Positions 16,827-27,283 of a stretch of 64,000 bases of DNA are shown here, piece after piece. Position 1 is the stretch's first letter; every line of letters starts with the position of its first letter. Made by a program: the position numbers and the translations under genes. This stretch comes from Ruminococcus sp. (GTDB lineage: Bacteria; Bacillota; Clostridia; Oscillospirales; Ruminococcaceae), in contig NZ_JAFYYT010000046.1 in NCBI RefSeq assembly GCF_017549005.1, positions 1 to 64,000 on the forward strand, written 5' to 3'. The notes beneath the pieces are model-generated. The model did not search any database. It was not told the DNA's origin and was given only the letters and a program-made list of their open reading frames with translations.

Positions 16827-17318
16827 TTATACCTCCGATTTATTTATAACGGAAAGCTCTTCCGTTTCTGAGTCTTTTCTGTCAAATTCGCTTATTGCGG
16901 CGACGAAGCTGTCAATATCTGTAAAGTCCTTATATACCGACGCAAATCTTATATAGGATATGGGATCGATCTCTCTGAGCCTGTCAAGCACGAGTTCTCC
17001 TATTTCAGTTGATCTTGCCACTGTCCTGAGTGCATTCGCGTAGTAATTCTCGACATAATTTGCGATCTCCGTGACCTTCTCTGCTGAGACAGGTCTCTTT
17101 TTTATTGCCGAAACTATGCCGTTTATGAGCTTTGCCTTGTCGAAGAGCTGGACGCTCCCGTCCCTCTTTTCGACCATGAGAAGCGGTACCTCCACAGCTT
17201 CATATGTGGTGAATCTTTCTCCGCATCTCACACATTCACGCCGCCTTTTTGTCTTGTCATCGACAGGGCGTGAATCTATAACCTTCAGTTCTTCAAATCC
17301 GCAGTATGGACATTTCAT
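16827..17318 (-). CDS. nrdR: ribonucleotide reductase repressor NrdR
   Basis: The 163-residue protein has a zinc ribbon (Cys3, Cys6, Cys29, Cys32; MKCPYCGFEELKVIDSRPVD) and an ATP-cone domain (about 46-140). NrdR binds NrdR boxes and represses ribonucleotide reductase genes when dATP is bound. The length is about 10 residues above the family norm because of a short C-terminal extension. Its start overlaps the stop codon of the upstream TIM-barrel gene by four bases, so it is translationally coupled to it. No nrd gene lies in the window. Confidence 0.96.
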   Translation of the reverse strand: MKCPYCGFEELKVIDSRPVDDKTKRRRECVRCGERFTTYEAVEVPLLMVEKRDGSVQLFDKAKLINGIVSAIKKRPVSAEKVTEIANYVENYYANALRTVARSTEIGELVLDRLREIDPISYIRFASVYKDFTDIDSFVAAISEFDRKDSETEELSVINKSEV

Positions 17319-18118
17319 TTTTTAAGCTCCCTGCCATAAGGCTCAGTCATGCGTGTAAGTTTATTATAGCTTGAAATAAGATCGCTTATACCCTTGAAGC
17401 CGCTCCTGTACAGCTCGAGAATGACGCTGCAATCTGGATTATAGCCTGCGAGCTTCTCAAAAAACTGCTTAAAATTGAACCTGCCCCTGCCAATGAGGAG
17501 GCAGTCGCCCATTTCTCCCGAATCGCTGATATGCACATGGGATATCTTATCCCCGACGATATCGAGAAAGCTTACGGGATTTTCATTTGAACGCAGAGCC
17601 TGCTTTGTATCGAGCACAAACGCAAACTCGCTGCCAAGCATATTTTTTATTTCCTTTATAAACGCGGAAGAACCGCTTTTGCAGCGTGAGACATTTTCGA
17701 TAGCAACGGTGACTCCGAACTCCCTGCCCAGTCTGTAAAGCCGCGAATAGCGCTCGCAGTAGCGCTCGGCAGTACAGGTGGAGGATGGCTTGCCGCCGTG
17801 AAAGACGAAAATATCAGCTCCCACAATATTCATGAAACGAAAGTAAAGCTTGTAATATTCAAGCATATCGCTTATCCTGCGCTCGTACTCGGAAAAGAAC
17901 ATCTGCGGTTCTATCTCGCAGGTGAAGGGGTGTACCGAGGGGCATTTTACTTCAAATCTTTTCAGCAGATTTGCCATGCCGTGAGCAAAGCTTTTTTTCA
18001 GCTCGGAATGAGTATTTACAAAAAGCTCAACGCAGGAAACGCCGTTCAGCGCAAGTTCATAGAGGGCTTCCTCAATAGGTTTAGGGTACAGGCAAGCTGT
18101 AGAAACACCTGCTATCAA
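17315..18118 (-). CDS. sugar phosphate isomerase/epimerase-like TIM-barrel protein
   Basis: The 267-residue protein belongs to the xylose-isomerase-like TIM-barrel (AP endonuclease 2) superfamily. Metal-binding candidates are Glu in VAIENVS, Asp in FVLDTKQA, His in HVHISDS and Glu in VILELYRSG. The substrate cannot be told; members act on sugars, inosose or DNA. There is no signal peptide. It is the first gene of a tight group with nrdR and the small membrane protein. The conserved pairing with nrdR gives no clear pathway. Confidence 0.8.
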   Translation of the reverse strand: MIAGVSTACLYPKPIEEALYELALNGVSCVELFVNTHSELKKSFAHGMANLLKRFEVKCPSVHPFTCEIEPQMFFSEYERRISDMLEYYKLYFRFMNIVGADIFVFHGGKPSSTCTAERYCERYSRLYRLGREFGVTVAIENVSRCKSGSSAFIKEIKNMLGSEFAFVLDTKQALRSNENPVSFLDIVGDKISHVHISDSGEMGDCLLIGRGRFNFKQFFEKLAGYNPDCSVILELYRSGFKGISDLISSYNKLTRMTEPYGRELKK

Positions 18119-18476
18119 AAATACCCCTCCTCGCGCTTTATCAATATAATTTTATTATAAACATATTTTCCCCGATTGTCAATAATAAAATGATAATTTA
18201 ACCGCCTTAATCTTCTCAGCCGCCAGCCTTCAGACAATGAATAAACACTTTCTCATCTCACGCGGAGGGATAAAAAGTGTCTTTCAATAAAGGGCTGAAA
18301 TCTGCTGTTATTAAACGGAAAACCGTTTAATATTGAAAAAATAATCCTGAACTTTGTATCATTGCACAAATATAAATATACGTTCTTGTGAGTGTTGTAT
18401 ATTTTCCGATGATAACTCGGTCATACTAATCACTCTGTCATGCACCGATGAATATAATGCAAGTGGGGGTGTTACC
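18119..18476. other. intergenic region between divergent TIM-barrel and MntP-family genes
   Basis: This AT-rich gap of 358 bases holds a 9-bp hairpin ATTAAACGG/CCGTTTAAT (18310-18331). It has no T-run of terminator quality and no convincing gene. Confidence 0.5.
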
Positions 18477-19091
18477 TTGCTTAAAGAATTTTTACTGGCA
18501 TTTATCGTAAGTATCGACATATACCTTGCTTCTGCCGCCTGCTGTAACAGCGGCATAAGGATACCTTTCAGGTCAGCATTTATCATTGACCTTTTTTCGG
18601 CGGCTGTTATGTTTTTTTCCGTGAGCCTTTCCGATATCATATCGGGATTCATAACCTCAGATACCTGCCATATTGTCGGAACTGTGGTGCTTATTGCCTT
18701 AGGCTCCCTGAATATCACAAAGAGCCTTCTGCGCAATATCATGCGCCGTATTTCCGAAAAAGGCGGTTTTACACTGAAAATGGGAGAGCTTTCCATGTTC
18801 GTGCGGCTCTGTCTCGACGACGCTGCCGCAGATATCGACAGCTCGAAGGTGCTCTCAGCAGGTGAAGCTTTTTTCCTTGCCCTTGCAGGCTCTCTTGACG
18901 CTGCCGCAACGGGCCTCAGCTGCGGCGGTACGGATATTTCCGCAGTATACGCGGCTTCAGCCACCTGTATCTGCGGAGCTGCCGCCCTGACTCTCGGACC
19001 TCTCACGGGCAGAAAAATATCCTCCCTGCGCCACGATCTCTCATGGTCGGGAGGATTACTTCTCATATTATTTGCCGTTTTCACGGCATAG
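18477..19091 (+). CDS. MntP/YtaF-family membrane protein
   Basis: The 204-residue protein has about six membrane segments in two halves. Each half starts with the family acidic motif: SIDIYLASA near the N-terminus and SLDAAATG in the second half. MntP proteins export manganese; the YtaF branch is linked to sporulation and calcium. I place the start at the TTG 18477, preceded by GGGGG, because upstream codons are not membrane-like and the frame has no ATG there. It converges with the phosphoesterase gene at 19094, with 2 bases between the stops. Confidence 0.75.
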   Translation: MLKEFLLAFIVSIDIYLASAACCNSGIRIPFRSAFIIDLFSAAVMFFSVSLSDIISGFITSDTCHIVGTVVLIALGSLNITKSLLRNIMRRISEKGGFTLKMGELSMFVRLCLDDAAADIDSSKVLSAGEAFFLALAGSLDAAATGLSCGGTDISAVYAASATCICGAAALTLGPLTGRKISSLRHDLSWSGGLLLILFAVFTA

Positions 19092-19093
19092 AC

Positions 19094-19894
19094 TCATATT
19101 TCATATATTACTATCTCGGGGGGATCAAACAATCTCAGCTTTCCGAGACCTGCCGACACGAGCAGCTTCTTTCCGCCGAAATCGAATACTCCCTTTGAGT
19201 ATTTCGGGAAAAATCTTCTCTCGGGTGAAAGCATTGCTTTTCCGAACAGTCTTACGGAACCGCCGTGAACATGGCCGCTGAAGGTGTATTTTGCTCCCCA
19301 TTTTGCGTATTCTTCCCCGAAAAAGGGATTATGCGCTATAAGCAGCACCTCTCCCCCGGGGCATTTTCCCAGGAGCTTCTCTATGTCCTTTTCGGTTATA
19401 ACGTCAAGGTCACGGTAGCCGCCGTTTTTCTTGTACACGCTGTAATCCTCAAGAAGTCCGTATATTTTCAGGACGCGCTCACCCACAAGGAGCTCCGCGC
19501 AGCTGTTTTTCAGCACTGTCTGATCGTTTCTAGCAAACATGGCTCCGAGCTGGGCGCGTCTTTCCTTTGGTACGCTCTGCTCGTGATTTCCGTATATAAC
19601 ATAAACGGATGCTATCCCGTGAAGCCCTTTCAGAAGAGCCTCGGCAGGCGAATAATCCGTATCATAACGGGTAATGAGGTCTCCGCTCACTATTATCAGA
19701 TCGGGAGCCTCTGCTCTTACCTTATTTACCAGCTTTATATTGTCCCTGCCGAATTTACGGTGATGAAGGTCGGAAATATGAGCGACTTTCACGCCGCTTC
19801 CAAGTTTTTCATGCCTTACTTTAAGACAGAAAACGTTTTCATATACTGCATAAACTGCAAAGATAACAATAACAGCTATTACAAAATATATCAT
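19094..19894 (-). CDS. membrane-anchored calcineurin-like metallophosphoesterase
   Basis: The 266-residue protein has one N-terminal membrane segment (about 2-18) and the metallophosphoesterase motifs DLHH, GDLI, GNHE, AHNP and SGHVHGG in order. The family hydrolyses phosphoesters with two metal ions; YkuE/YaeI-like members act on lipids or nucleotides. The start lies 6 bases after the stop codon of gyrA, so it may belong to the gyrase transcription unit. A second gene of this family lies at 48696-49799 in the window. Confidence 0.85.
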   Translation of the reverse strand: MIYFVIAVIVIFAVYAVYENVFCLKVRHEKLGSGVKVAHISDLHHRKFGRDNIKLVNKVRAEAPDLIIVSGDLITRYDTDYSPAEALLKGLHGIASVYVIYGNHEQSVPKERRAQLGAMFARNDQTVLKNSCAELLVGERVLKIYGLLEDYSVYKKNGGYRDLDVITEKDIEKLLGKCPGGEVLLIAHNPFFGEEYAKWGAKYTFSGHVHGGSVRLFGKAMLSPERRFFPKYSKGVFDFGGKKLLVSAGLGKLRLFDPPEIVIYEI

Positions 19895-19900
19895 AACAAA

Positions 19901-22531
19901 TTATTCTTCGCTGTCGTCCTCGTCGGGCTCAGCTTCTACAACAACCTCGTTCTGCTCTTCAAGTGCAGCTTCTTCTTCCGCAGCCTTTATCTGCTCGTCT
20001 GTGAGCTGCTCTACCTTTTCAGTCTCGGCATTATCGTCGTGCTCGGCACGGGTGAATGCAACTACATTTGCGCCTTCGTTGACTCTCATGACGCGGACGC
20101 CCTTTGCGATACGTCCCATGATACGGATATCGCTGGCGAGTATCCTTATGATGATTCCGTCGCTCGATACGAGGATTATATCGTCCTCCTCGTCAACTAT
20201 CTTGATTCCGCATACGTGTCCGCGGACATCGTCGACCTTGTAGTTGGTAAGTCCGTAGCCGCCGCGGTTCTGTATACGATAGCTGTCAAGGTCTGTCTTC
20301 TTGCCGTAGCCGTTTTCGGTAACGGTCAGGAGCGAAGCTCCCTCGCGGACTCTTGCCATGCTTACAACGTAGTCTCCGTCGCGGAGTTTGATAGCTCTTA
20401 CGCCGTGAGCCGAACGTGAAAGGGCTCTTATCTTGCTTTCCTCAAGGCGGATAGCCATACCGTTCCTTGTTGCCACAAAGAGCTGTGCATTGCCGTCTGT
20501 CATGCGGACGCCCTCTATCTCGTCGCCCTCGTCAAGTCCGATAGCAATAAGACCGTTCTTGCGGACATTCTTGTAGAGAGAAAGGTTAGTCCTCTTGATC
20601 TTGCCGTTCTTGGTGACCATTGTGATGAACTTATCCTCGCCGAAATCGGTGGTCTTTATCATTGCCGCTATCTTCTCGTTTTCAGTGAGAGGAAGCAGAT
20701 TTATGAGGTTGAAGCCTCTTGAAGCCTTTGAACCGTCGGGGATCTCATAGCATTTCAGCTTGTACATTATACCCTTGTTTGAAATGAACAGGATATTGTC
20801 ATGTGAGCCACAGATGAACATCTCCTGAACGAAGTCCTCTTCACGCTGCTTCATGCCTGTGATTCCGCGTCCGCCGCGGTGCTGAGTCTTGTACTCCGTA
20901 AGCGGCATACGCTTGATGTAGCCGTTGTTCGTAAGAGTTACGACACAGTCCTCCTCGGGGATAAGGTCCTCGATATCAACTTCACCGCTGACATTTTCGA
21001 TGTCAGTGCGGCGCTTGTCGCTGAACTTCTTGCGGATAGTGTTGAGGTCTTCAAGGATAATAGCGTAAACTCTGTTAACGTCTGCGAGTATATCCTCAAA
21101 ATCGGATATTTTTGTGAGAAGTCCGTAGAGTTCGTCGGTTATCTTCTGTCTTTCGAGACCTGTCAGCTGTCCTAATCTCATCTGAACGATAGCCTCAGCC
21201 TGTTCCTGTGAAAGACCTGTCTGGTCTTCGACATGAAGTCCTGTAAGGTCGTACTGGGCGCGGTCAAGAAGAGCGGACATATCAACGTCCTTGAAACGCT
21301 CTATCATGCGGTCCTTTGCTTCCTGTACAGTTGCGCTGGAGCGGATTATCGCGATAACCTCGTCGATATTGTCTGCTGCAAGCACGAAGCCCTGTAAAAT
21401 ATGGGCTCTTTCAAGTGCCTTGCGGAGGTCGAAGCGTGTTCTTCTCTGTATTACGTCTACCTGGAAATCAAGGTAGTGCTGGAGCATCTGTTTTAGAGTG
21501 AGTATCTTCGGCTCGTTGTTAACGAGAGCCAGCATGATTATTCCCACTGTGTCCTGAAGCTGTGTGAGAGCAAAGAGCTTGTTGAGGACGATATTCGGAA
21601 CAGCGTCCTTTTTCAGCTCGATAACTACTCTCATACCGTCCTTGTCAGACTCGTCGCGGAGGTCGTAAAGTCCCTCTATACGCTTGTCTCTTGCGAGTTG
21701 GTTTATGCTCTTGAGAAGCCTCTCCTTGCGGAGCATATAAGGTATCTCGTCGATAATGATACAGTTTCTGCCCTTTATCTCCTCAAAATGAGTACGGCTG
21801 CGGAGAGTTATCTTTCCCTTTCCTGTAGCATAAGCCGCACGTATGCCGGCTCTGCCCATGATTATGCCGCCTGTAGGAAAATCAGGTCCCTGTATGTGCT
21901 CCATGAGCTGTTCAAGTGTGCAGTCGGGGTCGTCGATAAGAAGCTGAAGAGCGTCTATGACTTCGCCGAGATTGTGAGGCGGTATATTTGTCGCCATACC
22001 TACGGCGATACCTACAGAACCGTTTACGAGAAGGTTCGGGAAACGGGACGGGAGCACCGAAGGCTCTTTAAGACGGTCGTCGTAGTTGGATACGAAATCA
22101 ACAGTTTCCTTGTTGATATCAGTGAGCATATCCAGCGTGAGCTTTGCCATTTTTGCCTCGGTATAACGGTAAGCCGCAGGGCCGTCGCCGTCTATGGAGC
22201 CGAAGTTTCCGTGACCGTCAACAAGAGGATATCTCATAGAGAAGTCCTGTGCAAGTCTTACAAGTGCGTCATATACCGAAGCGTCGCCGTGCGGATGATA
22301 ACGTCCCAGTACGGCACCAACTGTATCGGCGCATTTACGGTACGGCTTCTCGGGAGTAAGTCCGTTTTCATGGAGCGTATACAGTATTCTTCTGTGTACA
22401 GGCTTCAGACCGTCTCTTACATCGGGGAGCGCTCTGGAAACAATTACCGACATGGCATAATTCAGCATGGAATTTTCCATTTCATTGACAAGTTCGGTAT
22501 TTATTACCTTTGAGTTGTCTGTGTAAAGCAT
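19901..22531 (-). CDS. gyrA: DNA gyrase subunit A
   Basis: The 876-residue protein is full length. It has the breakage-reunion domain with the catalytic tyrosine Tyr123 ([10 protein letters not shown]), the GyrA box (HRGGRGITG) and the six-blade C-terminal DNA-wrapping propeller. An acidic tail ends it. In the quinolone-binding helix [11 protein letters not shown] the residue at the E. coli Ser83 position is Ala84, while the Asp87 equivalent, Asp88, is present. It lies downstream of gyrB with one membrane protein gene in between, as in many Clostridia. AGGAG precedes the start. Confidence 0.99.
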   Translation of the reverse strand: MLYTDNSKVINTELVNEMENSMLNYAMSVIVSRALPDVRDGLKPVHRRILYTLHENGLTPEKPYRKCADTVGAVLGRYHPHGDASVYDALVRLAQDFSMRYPLVDGHGNFGSIDGDGPAAYRYTEAKMAKLTLDMLTDINKETVDFVSNYDDRLKEPSVLPSRFPNLLVNGSVGIAVGMATNIPPHNLGEVIDALQLLIDDPDCTLEQLMEHIQGPDFPTGGIIMGRAGIRAAYATGKGKITLRSRTHFEEIKGRNCIIIDEIPYMLRKERLLKSINQLARDKRIEGLYDLRDESDKDGMRVVIELKKDAVPNIVLNKLFALTQLQDTVGIIMLALVNNEPKILTLKQMLQHYLDFQVDVIQRRTRFDLRKALERAHILQGFVLAADNIDEVIAIIRSSATVQEAKDRMIERFKDVDMSALLDRAQYDLTGLHVEDQTGLSQEQAEAIVQMRLGQLTGLERQKITDELYGLLTKISDFEDILADVNRVYAIILEDLNTIRKKFSDKRRTDIENVSGEVDIEDLIPEEDCVVTLTNNGYIKRMPLTEYKTQHRGGRGITGMKQREEDFVQEMFICGSHDNILFISNKGIMYKLKCYEIPDGSKASRGFNLINLLPLTENEKIAAMIKTTDFGEDKFITMVTKNGKIKRTNLSLYKNVRKNGLIAIGLDEGDEIEGVRMTDGNAQLFVATRNGMAIRLEESKIRALSRSAHGVRAIKLRDGDYVVSMARVREGASLLTVTENGYGKKTDLDSYRIQNRGGYGLTNYKVDDVRGHVCGIKIVDEEDDIILVSSDGIIIRILASDIRIMGRIAKGVRVMRVNEGANVVAFTRAEHDDNAETEKVEQLTDEQIKAAEEEAALEEQNEVVVEAEPDEDDSEE

Positions 22532-22569
22532 TTTTTCCTCCTGAGAGAATATATTTTAATTCGCTGTTT

Positions 22570-23142
22570 TCATTTCTGAGTGTTTCTGACCGTATTCAGC
22601 TCCTCCTCGGAAAAACCGTCCTTCGGAAGTATATATATGCTTTCCTTTCCCGACAATATCAGGAAAAAGCCGTCATATTCAAGAAGCTGATACTTTTCAT
22701 CAATATTTATCCTTGTTTTTTCCGGGAGCGGATCATCTTTCTCTGAAGCTATCCTGTCTTCCTCTGAAAGGTCGCTCATATCGTCAGAAACTGTGGATAT
22801 ATCAACATATTTACCGGCTATGCCTATCTTGTAGACAGGTTCGCCCAGCGACCTTACGGAGTCCGTAAGACTGCGGTGCTTTTTTCTCGGGTTGTACCAC
22901 TCGCGGAAAGCAAATGCACAAGCCATGAGAAATGCGAGGTATGTTATATATTTCTGTCTTTTTGAAGCGTCGTTCATTGCTAAGATCCCGAAAATAAACA
23001 ATACAAAGGCTATTACTGCAAATATTGCCATATAGATATAGCTTTTCGGGTATACGAATTTCTTCTGGAACGCACGGTAAGCCTCGCTGAATACCATTAC
23101 GGGCACCTTGTATTCCTTTTCGAGCTTGTAGTTCTCTTCCAT
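22570..23142 (-). CDS. YcxB-like membrane protein between gyrB and gyrA
   Basis: The 190-residue protein has an N-terminal cytosolic part, two hydrophobic segments (about 34-54 and 66-82) and a soluble C-terminal domain with beta character. That domain (ILSGKESIYILPKDGFSEEEL) fits the YcxB family, whose role is unknown. An internal acidic stretch (DDMSDLSEEDRIASEKDD) is unusual. It starts 12 bases after the gyrB stop codon and is probably co-transcribed with the gyrase genes. No functional link to gyrase is known to me. Confidence 0.7.
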   Translation of the reverse strand: MEENYKLEKEYKVPVMVFSEAYRAFQKKFVYPKSYIYMAIFAVIAFVLFIFGILAMNDASKRQKYITYLAFLMACAFAFREWYNPRKKHRSLTDSVRSLGEPVYKIGIAGKYVDISTVSDDMSDLSEEDRIASEKDDPLPEKTRINIDEKYQLLEYDGFFLILSGKESIYILPKDGFSEEELNTVRNTQK

Positions 23143-23154
23143 GTTTTCCGACCC

Positions 23155-25125
23155 TTATATATCGAGATCCTGTGCAAATTTAGCGTTTTTCTCTATGAAA
23201 AGACGTCTCGGCTCTACCTTGTCGCCCATGAGTATGCTGAATGTCTCGTCAGCCTTGAGGGCGTCCTCCATGCCTATCCTTACGATAGTACGGTGTTCGG
23301 GGTCCATAGTGGTCTCCCACAGCTGTTCGGGATCCATTTCACCAAGACCCTTGTATCTCTGTACAGCAACGTCATTATATTTTCCGTCCTCAGAAAGCTC
23401 TGCGATGTACCTGAGTTTCTCTTCGTCGGAAAATGCATAGCGTACATTCTTCTTGCGCTCGACCTTGAAAAGAGGCGGCTGAGCTATATATACGTTTCCG
23501 TTGGTGATGAGAGGTCTCATATAACGGAAGAAGAATGTGAGCAGCAGCGTTCTGATGTGCATACCGTCAACATCGGCATCGGCCATGATGATGACCTTGC
23601 CGTAGCGGAGCTTCTCTATATCGAAGTCCTCGCCGATACCTGTTCCGAGAGCCGTAACTACAGGCTCAAGCTTGTCGTTGCCGTATATCTTGTCTATACG
23701 GGCTTTTTCAACGTTGAGCATTTTTCCCCAAAGAGGAAGTATAGCCTGATAGCGTCTGTCGCGTCCCTGCTTTGCGCTGCCGCCCGCAGAATCTCCCTCG
23801 ACGATGTATACTTCTGTATATCTTGCATCGCGCTCGGAGCAGTCAGCCAGCTTTTCGGGCATGGAATTATTTCCGAATGCGTTCTTTTTACGCTCTGCCT
23901 CTCTTGCGCGCTTTGCAGCTTCTCTCGCTCTTGAAGCTGAAAGGCACTTTTCAAAGATTATATTTGCGGTATCGGGATTTTCTTCAAGGAAGTTCATGAG
24001 CTTCTCAGTCACGAGCTTCTCAACGAAAGGCTTTACTTCGGGATTTCCGAGACGTCCCTTTGTCTGTCCCTCAAACTCGCATTCGGTAAGCTTTACGGAA
24101 ACGATAGCGGTAAGTCCCTCTAAAACGTCCTCTTTCCTGAGGCTCTCTATCTCTTTTTTCGAAGCGTCCTTGCCCTTTTTATTGCTGTCCTTTTCCTTGA
24201 ACTTGCCGAATTTCTTTCCGTACTCGTTTATAACTTTCAGGAGAGCGTTTTTGAAGCCCGTTTCATGGGTTCCGCCGTCCTTTGTGTGGATATTGTTTGC
24301 AAATGAGAAAACAACGTCGTTGTAGCTGTCGTTGTACTGCATTGCTATCTCGGCAAAAGCGTCGCCCTGAGTACCCGAAACGTATATTACATCTCCGCTT
24401 ATAGCTTCATTTCCGCGGACTGCGTTAAGGTGCTCGACAAACTGACGGATACCGCCCTCATAGTGGAGAGTTTCGCCAATAGTCTCGGTCTTGTTGCGCT
24501 TGTCTGTGAAAACTATCTTTATTCCTGCATTGAGGAAAGCCTGTTCACGGAGCCTCTTCAGAAGGACTTCGTACTCATAGACTGTGCTCTCGAAGATCTC
24601 GCCGTCAGCCTTGAACATTACGGTAGTACCTGTTTCCTTGGTATCGCCGATGACTTTCAGCTCCTCGTCGTAGTGACCGCGCTGGAAGCGCTGGAAGTAA
24701 ACGTGCTCGCCGTCCTTTACGGTGAGCTCCAGCCATTCTGACAGAGCGTTTACAACAGATGCACCGACGCCGTGGAGACCGCCTGATACCTTATATCCGC
24801 CGCCGCCGAACTTACCGCCTGCGTGGAGTATGGTATATACGACTGTCGCCGCAGATATTCCTTCCTTCGGGTGGATACCTACAGGTATTCCTCGTCCGTT
24901 GTCGGAAACGCGGATAACGTCGCCCTCAAGTATCTCAACAGTTATCTCGGTACAGAAGCCTGCAAGGGCTTCATCTATGGAGTTGTCCACTATCTCGTAA
25001 ACGAGGTGGTGAAGTCCGCCTGGTCCTGTTGAACCGATGTACATACCCGGTCTCTTGCGGACTGCTTCAAGTCCCTCGAGAACTTGTATGTCGTTTTCAT
25101 CGTAGTTGTTGTTCTGCTGACTCAT
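23155..25125 (-). CDS. gyrB: DNA gyrase subunit B
   Basis: The 656-residue protein is full length. The GHKL ATPase domain has [13 protein letters not shown] and [11 protein letters not shown]; the transducer follows; the Toprim domain has [15 protein letters not shown] and [20 protein letters not shown]; the C-terminal tail ends [19 protein letters not shown] and following residues. A basic insertion with [16 protein letters not shown] lies in the transducer region. The ATG is preceded by GGAGG at 25132-25136. That site lies inside the last codons of the transposase relic, so gyrB translation uses DNA brought by, or adapted to, the mobile gene. Confidence 0.99.
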   Translation of the reverse strand: MSQQNNNYDENDIQVLEGLEAVRKRPGMYIGSTGPGGLHHLVYEIVDNSIDEALAGFCTEITVEILEGDVIRVSDNGRGIPVGIHPKEGISAATVVYTILHAGGKFGGGGYKVSGGLHGVGASVVNALSEWLELTVKDGEHVYFQRFQRGHYDEELKVIGDTKETGTTVMFKADGEIFESTVYEYEVLLKRLREQAFLNAGIKIVFTDKRNKTETIGETLHYEGGIRQFVEHLNAVRGNEAISGDVIYVSGTQGDAFAEIAMQYNDSYNDVVFSFANNIHTKDGGTHETGFKNALLKVINEYGKKFGKFKEKDSNKKGKDASKKEIESLRKEDVLEGLTAIVSVKLTECEFEGQTKGRLGNPEVKPFVEKLVTEKLMNFLEENPDTANIIFEKCLSASRAREAAKRAREAERKKNAFGNNSMPEKLADCSERDARYTEVYIVEGDSAGGSAKQGRDRRYQAILPLWGKMLNVEKARIDKIYGNDKLEPVVTALGTGIGEDFDIEKLRYGKVIIMADADVDGMHIRTLLLTFFFRYMRPLITNGNVYIAQPPLFKVERKKNVRYAFSDEEKLRYIAELSEDGKYNDVAVQRYKGLGEMDPEQLWETTMDPEHRTIVRIGMEDALKADETFSILMGDKVEPRRLFIEKNAKFAQDLDI

Positions 25126-25323
25126 GATTTACCTCCAATGATTTTGGTCGTATATGTCATTTACCCAATTTATGGGGTTATTGTCAATGTAATCGCAAAT
25201 TTCGATATATTCCTTTTCATTGCGGATTATGTGGTCGTAAAAAGACCTTTGCCATACCGAAAAGACTATTTGTTTTGTTGATATCGTCTTTAAACCGTTT
25301 ATATTATCAGATTAACAGACTTT

Positions 25324-25350
25324 GTAGGGGAGGCCGCCCTCGGCCTCCCG
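25324..25350 (+). repeat. REP hairpin inside the RAYT gene, copy 1
   Basis: GTAG is followed by GGGAGGCCG, loop CCCT and CGGCCTCCC. This is the classical REP layout (GTAG leader plus palindrome) recognised by RAYT enzymes. In the transposase frame it encodes GRPRAASPT. Confidence 0.8.
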
Positions 25351-25502
25351 ATGTCTTCTGTATCATAATCTGAAACAAACAATATCATGTGTATATGGTC
25401 AGGCATTATAACGTATTTTTCCACAGAAACATATTTATATATCTCATTTGTCTTGAGAATATTGTTATTTACAATTTTTCCAATATCCGTCAATTTTATA
25501 TT

Positions 25503-25529
25503 CGGGAGGCCGAGGGCGGCCTCCCCTAC
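25503..25529 (-). repeat. REP hairpin inside the RAYT gene, copy 2 (inverted)
   Basis: It is the exact reverse complement of copy 1 over 27 bases, about 150 bases away. In the transposase frame it encodes PVGEAALGLP, so both orientations are read through without a stop. Confidence 0.85.
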
Positions 25530-25659
25530 AGGGGTATCCTCAGTTATTTCAGAAAAATAACGTGTCCTGTTTTTGGCACATATGGTTATAAAATATGATC
25601 CGTTAGACGAATAATCGTAATTTTCCAATCTGATATTTTTTCGCGTCTGCCCTTTCATA

Positions 25660-25920
25660 TCAGAATCCTCCGCCGTTTTTCAGGCGTTTTTTCAGCGTTG
25701 CTGCCGACAGCAATGATATATATACCCTCTCTCTGCCGTTCTTCATGGTTATTATGAAGCTCTTCGGCATTTCGTAGGTCGTATAGATACAGTGGTGCTC
25801 CTTTTCTGCTCTTTCAAGCAGTTTCTTGGTACACTTTTCAACAGTTGTGTTCTCAATGTCGAAAATTCCCACCACATCTCTTATATCAACAGTATAATTA
25901 TTCCCTATGTGAAGATACAT
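25660..25920 (-). CDS. remB: RemB-type extracellular matrix regulator (DUF370)
   Basis: The 86-residue protein opens [26 protein letters not shown], the RemB/DUF370 signature. RemB sits between recF and gyrB in many Firmicutes and is linked to matrix gene control. The start at 25918-25920 follows AGGTGG; a start 9 codons earlier lacks a family match. It overlaps the end of recF by 23 bases. The stop codon is one base before the transposase start. The C-terminus KKRLKNGGGF is longer and more basic than I expect for RemB. Confidence 0.88.
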   Translation of the reverse strand: MYLHIGNNYTVDIRDVVGIFDIENTTVEKCTKKLLERAEKEHHCIYTTYEMPKSFIITMKNGRERVYISLLSAATLKKRLKNGGGF

Positions 25921-27046
25921 CTTCTTCCACCTCAACAGCGCTCCCACCGCTGATATGCAGGACTTTTCCCTTTATTTCAGGAAGAAGCGCATTTTCATTC
26001 GGAGTTGTTATGAATACCTGCATATCCTTGATGATATCAAACACGAACCTCTGACGATTTTCGTCAAGCTCGCCCATAACATCGTCAAGAAATATGACAG
26101 GTGCGTCCTTCGACTTCTGCATATATATCTCAGCCTGTGCAAGCTTCATCACGAGAGCCGCACTCTTTATCTGTCCCTGGGAACCATAATCCTTGGCACT
26201 GACGCCGTTTATCTTTATGAGTATCTCGTCGCGGTTGACGCCTGCATGGGTGCTTCCCGTTCTGATGTCATAATCCGAAGTCTCCGAGAGCTTTCTGTAA
26301 TACTGCTCGTATGCCTCCTCGCCGCAGGGCCTGGCAAAGTCCTCGGGTTTATAGACATTGGACCTGTATTCCAGCTCAAGCTCTTCCGTTCCTCCCGAGA
26401 TAGTGCGGTAAAGTCTGCCGCATATCCCGTTGAATCTCTCGATATATTCATGTCTCATATAGGATATGACGGCTCCTTCCTTTGAAGCCTGCCTGTCCCA
26501 TATCTCAAGTATGCTTTTGTCGGTATTTCCCTGCATTATGCCCTTTAACAGAGCATTTCGCTGATTCATTACGGCATTGTTCTTGTTGAGATGCATGACA
26601 AATACCGGATTCAGCTGAGAAGCTGCCATATCTATGAAATTACGCCTTTTTTCGGGAGAACCCTTTATTATGTCAACATCGTCGGGAATGAACGCGATAC
26701 ACTTGAAAACGTCGAATAAAGCCCTCGTACCCTTCTGTTTCACGCCGTTAAGGTGTATATTTTTCGGATTTGCAGCGCTTTTCGTCATCTCAAAGGATAT
26801 CTTCTGTTCGCGGACGCTGTCAAGGAGCTTTATTTTCGACTCCATGCGGTTCCCGTCAAGGCAGATATAGTCCTTTTCCTTTGAGCCGCGGAAGCTTTTG
26901 CAGCCCGAAAGTATCCACATAGCTTCAAGAAGATTGGTCTTTCCCTGCGCGTTCGGTCCGACGATTATATTATACTTCGGATCGGGAGCAAAGGATATGC
27001 CGTTCAAATTCTTGAAACCGTCTATGTCTGCGTAAGTGATTATCAC
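25898..27046 (-). CDS. recF: DNA replication and repair protein RecF
   Basis: The 382-residue protein has the SMC-like ATPase elements: Walker A GPNAQGKT (30-37), signature region TRxGxHxD-like ([13 protein letters not shown]) and Walker [14 protein letters not shown]. It loads RecA at gaps with RecO and RecR. It overlaps the upstream S4 gene by four bases (ATGA) and the downstream remB, so the whole group is translationally coupled. The length is typical. It is in the canonical dnaN-yaaA-recF order. Confidence 0.98.
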   Translation of the reverse strand: MIITYADIDGFKNLNGISFAPDPKYNIIVGPNAQGKTNLLEAMWILSGCKSFRGSKEKDYICLDGNRMESKIKLLDSVREQKISFEMTKSAANPKNIHLNGVKQKGTRALFDVFKCIAFIPDDVDIIKGSPEKRRNFIDMAASQLNPVFVMHLNKNNAVMNQRNALLKGIMQGNTDKSILEIWDRQASKEGAVISYMRHEYIERFNGICGRLYRTISGGTEELELEYRSNVYKPEDFARPCGEEAYEQYYRKLSETSDYDIRTGSTHAGVNRDEILIKINGVSAKDYGSQGQIKSAALVMKLAQAEIYMQKSKDAPVIFLDDVMGELDENRQRFVFDIIKDMQVFITTPNENALLPEIKGKVLHISGGSAVEVEEDVSSHRE

Positions 27047-27252
27047 TCTACGGTTACCTCTTGTCCGCCGAGCTCCACTTTGTCGCCGGGACGTATCTTT
27101 TTGCCCCTCATTGTGCAGACCTCGCCGTTTACGAAGACTTCTCCGTTCTGAATGAGCTGCTTTGCTTCTCCGCCGGAGCCGACAAGTGAGGCAAATTTCA
27201 GCAGAGCGTCAAGCTTTATGAACTCGGTAGTGATCTTTATCTTTTCAGCCAT
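27043..27252 (-). CDS. yaaA: S4-domain RNA-binding protein YaaA
   Basis: The 69-residue protein is a single S4 domain ([34 protein letters not shown]). It lies between dnaN and recF, the conserved place of YaaA in Bacillus. YaaA has been linked to 50S ribosome assembly. Its stop overlaps the recF start by four bases. Confidence 0.92.
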   Translation of the reverse strand: MAEKIKITTEFIKLDALLKFASLVGSGGEAKQLIQNGEVFVNGEVCTMRGKKIRPGDKVELGGQEVTVE

Positions 27253-27283
27253 GATGACCAGCCTTTCAATAGCTTTTTATGCG

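Larger units (their letters stand above)
25129..25658 (-). pseudogene. REP-associated tyrosine transposase (RAYT/Y1 family), frameshifted
   Basis: The first 119 codons read RAYT-like: KNIRLENYDYSSNGSYFITICAKNR, then the metal-binding HxH motif in YVIMPDHIHMIL. That frame stops at 25299. The rest continues in another frame as INGLKTISTKQIVFSVWQRSFYDHIIRNEKEYIEICDYIDNNPINWVND, ending at the TAA 25129-25131. The catalytic tyrosine lies in the second part. Thus one frameshift near 25300 breaks the gene, or a programmed shift would be needed. Two REP hairpins lie inside the coding sequence. Its ATG is one base from the remB stop and its last codons hold the gyrB ribosome-binding site. Confidence 0.8.
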
